A stretch of 6,490 nt of DNA, from NCBI GenBank assembly GCA_012514045.1, contig JAAZBA010000129.1, positions 1 through 6,490 of the forward strand, written 5' to 3'. The translations under genes were made by a program, and so were the position numbers. Below, in pieces: positions 1 through 5,571 of the stretch. The notes beneath the pieces were generated by a model. The model saw nothing but the letters and a program-made list of their open reading frames with translations. It did no database searches and had not been told where the DNA came from. Position 1 is the first letter of the stretch, and each line of letters starts with the position of its first letter. The DNA comes from Clostridiales bacterium. GTDB taxonomy: Bacteria > Bacillota > Clostridia > Oscillospirales > QAMX01.

Positions 1-840
1 CACATAGCAGTTAGCCCAAGAGGGTACATCGGTAAAGGGATGGGTTCCTTTAAAACTCAGGGCATTATTTTCTTCCCCGAGGATTCTGATAAGCATCACT
101 ATCGCCTCAACCCTCGTGGCGGCTCTGTCCAATTCGTAGCCGGAGTTTGTGCCCCTGAACAGCCCCATGGCTTTAAGGGCATCAGCGTATTTCGTATATT
201 TCGGAGTATAGGCTATGTTTGTAGTCCCGGGAGGGAGTGTTGTTCCGGAATCCAAGGATCTGTGGAGAACAAACCCTATAACTCTGTGGGTATCCGTAAC
301 GCAGACGTTTGCGGTGTCCGATGTGATGACTATTCCGTAAGAGCCCTCGGCTGGGACAATGTAACCGTGGCCAGCAGTCAGAGGCAAGCCATGGTACATG
401 TCAATTCCCTCGGTCATGTCCACTATACTGCCTCCCTCCGGGGCATATACCATGGCATGACCTGACTCCAGCACGTATCCGGTGCCGATTATTCCTGTTA
501 CTATCGTGCCCTTTTTAAGGCTATATTTCGTTCCCTTGTTTTTGGATATCACTGTATCATTTGTCATAGCGGCGTTCTTAAGATAGTACGAGGCGTACAA
601 CGCGTACTCCGCGTCCATTGCTTCAAGCCGCTTTGACAACTCTTCAAAACTCTCACTGAAAGCTTCCTCTGCCATTTCCTCCGCCTGTCTTATTATAGCA
701 GGCTGAAAGGTTGTTTGCAGATAGCTCAGCGCCACCACCGGATCAGACTGGGAACCCGCTGTGGCTACCGTCTCCGCTGCCGCGGCGAACAGCAGCAGCG
801 CCATAAGAGAGAGCAGAAAGACCGTTGCCTTTTTTTTCAT
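1..840 (-). CDS. SLH-domain cell-surface protein, C-terminus cut by window edge
   Basis: An open frame reads leftwards from an ATG at 838-840 to the window edge without a stop (280 codons), so the C-terminus lies outside. The start is supported by AAGGAG at 847-852, six bases upstream, and by a consensus promoter at 882-910. Residues 1-22 form a signal peptide: MKKK, a hydrophobic core, then AAAA. Residues about 36-75 are Glu-rich and probably helical. Residues about 85-205 are rich in Gly, Val, Ile and Thr and look beta-stranded; I recognise no family there. Residues about 217-280 match an S-layer homology domain, with ADALKAMGLFRG, a TRVEA core and FTDVPSWA. SLH domains usually anchor proteins to pyruvylated secondary wall polymer and often come in threes, so more repeats probably follow outside the window. 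Inferred role: a wall-attached surface protein of unknown specific function. The SLH call is firm; the middle part is unassigned. Confidence 0.85.
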   Translation of the reverse strand, partial: MKKKATVFLLSLMALLLFAAAAETVATAGSQSDPVVALSYLQTTFQPAIIRQAEEMAEEAFSESFEELSKRLEAMDAEYALYASYYLKNAAMTNDTVISKNKGTKYSLKKGTIVTGIIGTGYVLESGHAMVYAPEGGSIVDMTEGIDMYHGLPLTAGHGYIVPAEGSYGIVITSDTANVCVTDTHRVIGFVLHRSLDSGTTLPPGTTNIAYTPKYTKYADALKAMGLFRGTNSGYELDRAATRVEAIVMLIRILGEENNALSFKGTHPFTDVPSWANCYV

Positions 841-881
841 CCTTTTCTCCTTGTAAATCCGCCTTTTTGTACACACAGGTT

Positions 882-910
882 ATTATACTCCACTGTAACC
901 ATTTTGTCAA
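882..910 (-). promoter_or_regulatory. Consensus sigma-A promoter of the SLH gene
   Basis: On the minus strand, TTGACA (905-910) and TATAAT (882-887) are separated by exactly 17 bases, a perfect match to the housekeeping sigma-A/sigma-70 consensus. It would start transcription near 875, giving a leader of roughly 35 bases before the ATG at 840. An eight-base palindrome, AAACGTTT at 909-916, overlaps the -35 element and could be an operator half-structure, but it is too short to assign a regulator. The -35 box and spacer are what one expects of a strongly expressed gene. Confidence 0.85.
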
Positions 911-930
911 ACGTTTTGATAATGCATACT

Positions 931-949
931 CACACTGAAATATAGTGTG
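931..949. repeat. Short inverted repeat between the divergent promoters
   Basis: CACACT (931-936) and AGTGTG (944-949) form a six-base-pair hairpin with a seven-base loop. It sits between the leftward promoter (882-910) and the rightward promoter (969-997), where a regulator shared by the two genes could bind. A repeat this short can occur by chance. It has no T-tract, so it is not a terminator. Confidence 0.4.
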
Positions 950-968
950 TAACGGTGGCAGTTTTTTC

Positions 969-997
969 TTGATTTATTCATGAATCTGTGCCATAAT
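969..997 (+). promoter_or_regulatory. Extended -10 promoter of the transglutaminase-like gene
   Basis: TTGATT (969-974) and CATAAT (992-997) are separated by 17 bases. TG at 989-990, one base before the -10 hexamer, makes it an extended -10 promoter, which compensates for the weaker -35. Initiation would fall near 1003-1005, only a few bases before the ribosome binding site at 1007, so the mRNA leader would be very short (about 18 bases). The spacer holds a perfect ten-base palindrome, ATTCATGAAT at 976-985, placed where a bound repressor would block polymerase. That regulatory reading is inference. Confidence 0.7.
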
Positions 998-1006
998 ATG
1001 TATGTT

Positions 1007-1017
1007 AGGGGGTGATC
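1007..1017 (+). promoter_or_regulatory. Very strong Shine-Dalgarno site that argues for a start at 1022
   Basis: AGGGGGTGATC matches the ideal anti-SD complement AGGAGGTGATC at ten of eleven positions. The core ends at 1012. Nine bases later, in the reading frame of the downstream gene, is ATC at 1022-1024. The first in-frame ATG, at 1046, lies 33 bases from the core with no SD-like sequence directly before it. The site therefore points to initiation at or next to 1022. Confidence 0.75.
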
Positions 1018-1021
1018 CGGT

Positions 1022-2374
1022 ATCAGACGGCTGTTTGTTATTCTTATGACGATTTTGTTCTCTTTTTCCTTCTGCGGATGCAGCAACATGCTGGAGCGTG
1101 AATTTGTGTTCATGACAAAGCATGTAGACCCGGAGGGTCAGTCACAGGACATTACAATAACCGAGGTATCGGATTATGATACGCTGCGCTCCGTGCTTCT
1201 TTCCACAGTCAAAAACGTGGAAAAGGAAAAGACGGTGCGGCTCAAGGACTATTCCGGCAACGTGGAAAATGATGTAAAACGTGTTCTCCGGGACGTCAAT
1301 CGCGACCCTCTCGGCGCCTATGTTGTGAACAACATCGCGTACTGCCAATCCAAAATCCTCACCTACTACGAGCTGAGCTTCACAATCGCCTACCGCCGCG
1401 CACTGACCCAGATTGCCGGTATTCAACCGGCTTCCGGACCTTATGATTTATATGACAAGCTGTGCCGCTCTATAGCCGGGTTCCCCGAACTTTTGGTGTT
1501 TGAGCTAACCGACTACTCCCCCGACAAGTACGACTTCAACGGTCTTTACGCGAAGGCATACTATGAGTCTCCAGAGCTTTCTTACGGTCAAAAGAGCTTC
1601 ACTTTCAGTCTCTATCCCGAAAATGGAGGAGCGAATCGTATAGTTGAAATGAGCATCAGTTATACCGAGCCGGGGGTAATACTCAGAAATAAAGCAAAGG
1701 AAACCGAGGATGTCGCGATTCTTTATGCAAGATCAATCAGCAGCCTTGTGAATAAGAGCGACATGATTCTCAAAATCCATGACATCGTTTGCTCCGCCGC
1801 GTCCTATGACAACACCACTGAGAACAGCATCGAGCAGAGCGAGGGCAAACTTCCAAAAACCGATCCCTTTACCGCCTACGGGGCGCTTATTGGTAATGGC
1901 GCCGTCTCCGAGGGTTATGCCCTTGCTTTCCGCCAGCTCTGTGACCTATGCGATATCCCATGTATGCTTGTTCAAGGCAAGCTTCACGGTGTTTCCCACT
2001 TCTGGAACCTTGTGGAGTACGGGAACAAATGGTACCATGTGGACGCCTCCAGCAATGACCTTGCCGAAGGTCACGGCTACCGCTTCTTCGCCCTTACAGA
2101 CGAGGAGATGATGCAGACCCATACCTGGGACATGGATCTCTACCCTGCTGCCACCGCTTCTGTTCTTCGCACTTTTGTACCCAAGAGTGAGAATTCCTCC
2201 CGATCCCGTCTTGATACAGTTATCTACTACATTGATCCAACCGCGGGGATAGCAGAGGAGGAGCGTACCGTCAGCGTTGAGGGTATCCTTCCCGAGGAGG
2301 AAGGGACAGAGGAGACAACAGAGGAGATTTTGGTTGAAGGTGACCTGCCTCCGGACGGAGAGGACGAAGAATAA
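1022..2374 (+). CDS. Transglutaminase-like lipoprotein with Ser in place of the catalytic Cys
   Basis: The start is placed at ATC 1022 (450 residues) because of the strong SD at 1007-1017 and because this gives a normal lipoprotein signal: Arg2-Arg3, a hydrophobic core and FCGC with lipid-bearing Cys20. The conservative alternative is ATG 1046 (442 residues), which leaves an implausibly short signal without positive charge. Numbered from 1046, residues about 30-220 are an N-terminal region of the kind seen in clostridial transglutaminase-like proteins, and residues about 235-350 form the transglutaminase/protease-like fold. The domain motifs GNGAVSEGYALAF, GVSHFWNLV and KWYHVDASSND correspond to the family's Cys, His and Asp blocks; His318 and Asp333 are kept, but the usual VCxGYA cysteine is Ser288. 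The last ~39 residues are strongly acidic (18 Glu/Asp). Family members act on peptides or proteins in the envelope. Here the substrate is unknown and activity is doubtful. The gene is monocistronic, between its own promoter and a terminator. Confidence 0.85.
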   Translation: MRRLFVILMTILFSFSFCGCSNMLEREFVFMTKHVDPEGQSQDITITEVSDYDTLRSVLLSTVKNVEKEKTVRLKDYSGNVENDVKRVLRDVNRDPLGAYVVNNIAYCQSKILTYYELSFTIAYRRALTQIAGIQPASGPYDLYDKLCRSIAGFPELLVFELTDYSPDKYDFNGLYAKAYYESPELSYGQKSFTFSLYPENGGANRIVEMSISYTEPGVILRNKAKETEDVAILYARSISSLVNKSDMILKIHDIVCSAASYDNTTENSIEQSEGKLPKTDPFTAYGALIGNGAVSEGYALAFRQLCDLCDIPCMLVQGKLHGVSHFWNLVEYGNKWYHVDASSNDLAEGHGYRFFALTDEEMMQTHTWDMDLYPAATASVLRTFVPKSENSSRSRLDTVIYYIDPTAGIAEEERTVSVEGILPEEEGTEETTEEILVEGDLPPDGEDEE

Positions 2375-2390
2375 GCTTTAAATGATGCAG

Positions 2391-2427
2391 AGCCGGGGCT
2401 TCACTACTGATAAACCCCGGCTTTTTT
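2391..2427 (+). terminator. Rho-independent terminator of the transglutaminase-like gene
   Basis: AGCCGGGG (2391-2398) pairs perfectly with CCCCGGCT (2415-2422). The GC-rich stem of eight base pairs is followed by six T residues (2422-2427). It begins 17 bases after the stop codon at 2372-2374. This is a canonical intrinsic terminator for rightward transcription. Confidence 0.9.
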
Positions 2428-2473
2428 GTTTTAGTATATACTTGTTTTAGGCCATACATAGTCTGTGGAGATA

Positions 2474-2511
2474 TATAAAAGAATAACACAAGTTTGTGTT
2501 ATTCTTTTATA
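2474..2511 (-). terminator. Perfect 18-bp inverted repeat at the operon end, probable terminator
   Basis: Positions 2474-2491 are exactly complementary to 2494-2511, with two bases between, making an 18-bp AT-rich stem. The stop codon and last codons of the leftward permease gene (stop at 2499-2501) lie inside it. Read leftwards, the second arm is itself T-rich (TTATTCTTTTATA), so it can act as an intrinsic terminator for the ABC operon although it lacks a GC-rich stem and a clean U-tract. It could also block rightward read-through, or protect the 3' end of the mRNA. The repeat is certain; its function is inferred. Confidence 0.65.
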
Positions 2512-3368
2512 CTACCGGCCAGGATACCGGCTACAAAATATTTCTGCATTGTAAGGAACACCACAAATACCACGCTTGTGGTCACTATTGTGGCTGCCAT
2601 GAGTTGGTTCCAGAAGATCTCTCCCTCGTTTCGAAAGCTTGTCAACGCAAGCTGCACCGTTGTAACTCTGCCCGAACCTGTGTTTGTCATGACAAGAGGC
2701 CAGGTGTATTCGTTCCAGGCTCCTATAAACTTAAGTACCGCCAGGGACGCAAGCACTGCCTTTGACAGGGGCAGAAAAATCGATATAAATGCTCTGAAAC
2801 GGCTGCAGCCGTCGATTTTTGCCGCCTCGTCAAGCTCTTTTGGGAACATCACATAAAACTGGCGGCACATAAACACCCCAAAGGAGCCGGCAAGGAAAGG
2901 AAGCATCAGGCCAAAATAGGTGTCTACAAAGCCTGTACCACCTGAGCCCAATATATTGTTTCCTCCAGCAAGGGGGAAGTTTTTTACAAGTACAAACAAC
3001 GGTACCAGAGTTACCTGTGGAGGCACCATCATGCCCACTAGTACCAATATAAATAACGCTTTTCTGAACGGAAAGCGAATTCGGGCGAATACATAGCCTG
3101 TCATAGCGTTTACGAACAGACTCACCACTGTGGCGGTGCCGGTTACATATATGCTGTTTAGAATATACCTTGCCCAGTTGCCGTTTGTCATAGCGTCATG
3201 GTAGTTTTTGAACTGCCATGTTCTGGGAATCAGGATCAGTTCTCCCGAGTATATCTCGTTCATTGACTGGAGGCTTACCGACAGCATAACGATAAAGGGG
3301 AACGCTGTAACGATAACTCCCAGCGCAAGAACAATGTTTCCTACATACTTCCACAATTTCTGTCTCAT
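2499..3368 (-). CDS. CUT1 sugar ABC transporter permease, MalG-like
   Basis: This 289-residue inner-membrane protein has the usual length for the MalG-type permeases of carbohydrate uptake family 1. About six hydrophobic segments are visible, near residues 12-32, 72-95, 104-127, 148-168, 200-218 and 256-276. The cytoplasmic EAA loop that docks the ATPase is at residues 181-200 (EAAKIDG followed by LP). The end, GSIKE, resembles the short conserved C-terminus of MalG relatives. Together with the neighbouring MalF-like permease it would form the membrane channel. The start ATG overlaps the TGA of the upstream permease gene (ATGA, 3365-3368), with GGAGG at 3373-3377, so the two are probably translationally coupled. 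Its stop lies inside an inverted repeat. No ATPase gene follows; the gene ends the operon against a convergent neighbour. The substrate is not readable. Confidence 0.93.
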   Translation of the reverse strand: MRQKLWKYVGNIVLALGVIVTAFPFIVMLSVSLQSMNEIYSGELILIPRTWQFKNYHDAMTNGNWARYILNSIYVTGTATVVSLFVNAMTGYVFARIRFPFRKALFILVLVGMMVPPQVTLVPLFVLVKNFPLAGGNNILGSGGTGFVDTYFGLMLPFLAGSFGVFMCRQFYVMFPKELDEAAKIDGCSRFRAFISIFLPLSKAVLASLAVLKFIGAWNEYTWPLVMTNTGSGRVTTVQLALTSFRNEGEIFWNQLMAATIVTTSVVFVVFLTMQKYFVAGILAGSIKE

Positions 3369-4243
3369 AAATCCTCCAGCTGCCTTCCCAGCTTCAGATT
3401 TATTACCGTCATCACAAACACAATCGCTAACAGCACCACGGACATGGCTGAGGCGTAACCCATTTTGAACTCGCTGAACGCCGCCATGTATATTTGATGG
3501 GTGATTGTGGTAGTGGAGCTTACCGGACCTCCGTTTGTCATTATTCTAACCTGCTCGAAGGTCTTGAAACATTCAACGCTTAGGGTAGTCAAAAGAAAGA
3601 ATGTTATGGGCTTAATTGTGGGCAGTGTTATGGAAAATGTCATGCGGAAGCCTCCCGCTCCGTCCATCGTAGCAGCCTCGTATAGACTTGTCGGCACACT
3701 TTGGAGAGCAGCAAGGTATATCATCATCACATAGCCGATGTTTTTCCATATATTTACAACTATCAGGCACCACAGCGCCTGGGTCTCGTCGTGCAGAAAC
3801 CACTGACGGGGAGCTCCAAAAAGCCCCAAAATTTTATTCAACATACCGTTTGTAGGGTCGAACATATAAAGCCACACCATAGATACCGCCACCATGGAGG
3901 TTACGTATGGGTAGATGAGGGCGGCGCGGCAGGCATACATGACTTTCGACTGACGGTTTACAAGGATTGCCGCGGTAAGGCCTAATACCATAAGGGGAAC
4001 AATGGAAAACACAGCAAACACAAGGGTGTTGAGGATTGACCGCAGGAAGATTTTATCCTGGGCGAGACGCACATAGTTGCGAAATCCTATGAAGTCACGC
4101 TGATAGAGATTATAGTTCGTAAAAGAGTCCAGAACGCTCTTTATCATGGGATAGATGACAAATAAGAGGAAAAACACCATGAACGGGATGAGCATTACAT
4201 ATGCCGAGACAGCGTCACGGTGTTTCAGCTTAAACCTTTTCAT
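3365..4243 (-). CDS. CUT1 sugar ABC transporter permease, MalF-like
   Basis: This 292-residue membrane protein belongs to the MalF/UgpA side of the CUT1 permease pair. Hydrophobic segments lie near residues 14-34, 70-96, 105-127, 157-180, 206-222 and 262-284. The EAA loop is at residues 189-208 (EAATMDGAGG, ending in LP), and TNGGP at 236-240 is a familiar motif of these permeases. It lacks the long N-terminal extension of enterobacterial MalF, as is normal for Gram-positive members. The start is supported by AGGAGG at 4252-4257, eight bases from the ATG. It lies 28 bases downstream of the binding-protein gene with no terminator between, and overlaps the next permease by four bases. It should pair with that permease and with an ATPase encoded elsewhere. 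Confidence 0.93.
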   Translation of the reverse strand: MKRFKLKHRDAVSAYVMLIPFMVFFLLFVIYPMIKSVLDSFTNYNLYQRDFIGFRNYVRLAQDKIFLRSILNTLVFAVFSIVPLMVLGLTAAILVNRQSKVMYACRAALIYPYVTSMVAVSMVWLYMFDPTNGMLNKILGLFGAPRQWFLHDETQALWCLIVVNIWKNIGYVMMIYLAALQSVPTSLYEAATMDGAGGFRMTFSITLPTIKPITFFLLTTLSVECFKTFEQVRIMTNGGPVSSTTTITHQIYMAAFSEFKMGYASAMSVVLLAIVFVMTVINLKLGRQLEDL

Positions 4244-4271
4244 GTGTTTTTCCTCCTATTTTATTTTTGTT

Positions 4272-5561
4272 TTATCCCGCTATCTCAGCCTCAAGCTGAG
4301 ACTGGGCAGAAGCGAGGGCTTCGGCGGCGCCGGCTTTGGAATAGAGCACCTGCTGTACCATCTCGTTTCTGATTTTCTGGAAGGATGCCGCCCATGTGGT
4401 TCTGGGCATGCCTATGCCTATTTCCACACAACGAGCTCTTACCTCATTCATGGGGTCAAGCTCAATGAAGGCATCGACCTGGGAACTCCTTGTAACGGGG
4501 ATAGCGAGAACCTTGGCGCGGTTAAGCACCTCTTTCTTTGTGAGAGCTGTCTCTATGAAAGAGAACGCCTCGTCGGGGTTCTTGCAGTTGCCGCCTATGA
4601 AAAGCATATTACAGCCGCAGAAGTCAGCGTCGGTACCGTTTGTTGGGGGTGTAGCAATAGCTACCTTGCCCTTATATTCCTCGTTATTGAGCATTGGGGT
4701 GAGGGCTACGTTATTTATGAGCGTCATAGCCGCGTTGCCATTGAGGAATGGATTGACTTCATTTGAGTTGTAGGGGAGGTTGACATCAGGAAGGAAGCTC
4801 TGCAGGAATTCAAAGGCTTCCGCCTTCTCCGGTGTGTCTATAGTGGGGTTACCTTCGTCATCATAATACAGAGAACCGTTGCCAAAGGCGAAGATATCGA
4901 ACTCAACAAAATTACCGGAGGTCATGGGGAAAGCAAAGCCAGCTACCGTAATCTTTTCTCCGTCTTTTTCCGTCAGCTTGATAGCATACTCTTTGAGCTC
5001 GTCCCATGTTGTGGGTGGAGTGTTGGGGTCAAGACCCGCTTTCTCAAACAGGTCTGTACGGTAGGCGAATACGAAGGGAGTTGTGGAATAAGCAAGGCCG
5101 TATGTCTTGCCATTATATGTGCCGTTGGCAAGCACAGAGGGCATAATATCTTCCTTACCCTCCCATTTGTTGAAGTAGCTTGAAATGTCCATGTAGTGAC
5201 CGGCTTCGACTCTGGCGGCAACGGACATGATGCCGTGACCGATGATGTCCTGACCGAGTCCCGCGGCAAAGGCGGTGTTGAGCTTTGTCTCCATCGCTTC
5301 GCCTATGGCGGCTTCGTCGTACTCTACGGTGATGCCGTCGTTTGCCTTGTTGAAACTGTCGATGAGACCTTTCCAGTAATCACCTTCGGCGGCGTCGTTG
5401 CCTATACGAATGAACTTAAGGGTTACATCAGACGCTGCTGTGTCTGTGGTTGCGGTAGACTCTGTCTTTGTCTCTTCCTTCTTTTCGGGCTCTGTAGAAC
5501 AACCCGTAAATAGAGCAATAAGCATAAGGAACGCGAGTATCAAGGATATTGTTTTTTTCAT
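4272..5561 (-). CDS. Sugar ABC transporter substrate-binding lipoprotein (SBP family 1)
   Basis: The start is chosen at 5561 (429 residues, MKKTISLI...) because GGTGAG at 5566-5571 lies four bases upstream. An in-frame ATG at 5571-5573 would add four residues but has no ribosome binding site. The N-terminus is a lipoprotein signal with lipobox LFTGC and lipidated Cys21, followed by a Ser/Thr/Glu-rich tether to about residue 46. The remainder matches extracellular solute-binding proteins of the CUT1 type: LKFIRIGND at the start of the first lobe, and AGLDPNTPPTTWDEL (about 175-189), the signature hinge region. Length is typical. Anchored on the outer face of the membrane, it would deliver a sugar, oligosaccharide or related compound to the two permeases downstream. 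Ligand identity cannot be inferred. The gene follows the oxidoreductase gene almost without a gap, so both are likely on one transcript. Confidence 0.93.
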   Translation of the reverse strand: MKKTISLILAFLMLIALFTGCSTEPEKKEETKTESTATTDTAASDVTLKFIRIGNDAAEGDYWKGLIDSFNKANDGITVEYDEAAIGEAMETKLNTAFAAGLGQDIIGHGIMSVAARVEAGHYMDISSYFNKWEGKEDIMPSVLANGTYNGKTYGLAYSTTPFVFAYRTDLFEKAGLDPNTPPTTWDELKEYAIKLTEKDGEKITVAGFAFPMTSGNFVEFDIFAFGNGSLYYDDEGNPTIDTPEKAEAFEFLQSFLPDVNLPYNSNEVNPFLNGNAAMTLINNVALTPMLNNEEYKGKVAIATPPTNGTDADFCGCNMLFIGGNCKNPDEAFSFIETALTKKEVLNRAKVLAIPVTRSSQVDAFIELDPMNEVRARCVEIGIGMPRTTWAASFQKIRNEMVQQVLYSKAGAAEALASAQSQLEAEIAG

Positions 5562-5565
5562 ATTT

Positions 5566-5571
5566 CTCACC
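5566..5571 (-). promoter_or_regulatory. Ribosome binding site formed by the end of the upstream gene
   Basis: On the minus strand, GGTGAG, partly complementary to the 16S tail, includes the last bases and TGA stop (5567-5569) of the oxidoreductase gene. It lies four bases before the ATG at 5559-5561. This favours the inner start of the binding-protein gene and suggests that its translation is coupled to termination on the oxidoreductase gene. Confidence 0.5.

Noticed and set aside
40..465. 141-codon plus-strand open frame
   Set aside because: It lies opposite the SLH-protein gene, which has a promoter, ribosome binding site, signal peptide and recognisable domain; the plus frame has none of these.
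905..920. Possible catabolite-control (cre) site around AAACGTTT
   Set aside because: Neither strand fits the cre consensus: key TG and CA positions mismatch on both sides of the central CG, leaving only a short palindrome.
1012..1014. GTG as start of the transglutaminase-like gene
   Set aside because: It is in another frame from the main gene and lies within the Shine-Dalgarno itself, so it could only work with both an indel and no spacing.
1142..1426. 94-codon minus-strand open frame within the transglutaminase-like gene
   Set aside because: Antisense shadow with no ribosome binding site or recognisable product.
2496..2856. Two plus-strand open frames (89 and 120 codons) starting in the inverted repeat
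   Set aside because: They begin inside a probable terminator, lack Shine-Dalgarno sites, and are opposite the MalG-like permease.
4244..4271. Possible terminator or promoter between binding-protein and permease genes
   Set aside because: The 28 bases hold only an A/T-rich stretch and the permease ribosome binding site; no hairpin or promoter boxes are visible.
4155..4766. 203-codon plus-strand open frame
   Set aside because: It is opposite the binding-protein and MalF-like permease genes, both clear family members; its translation has no domain and it spans their junction.
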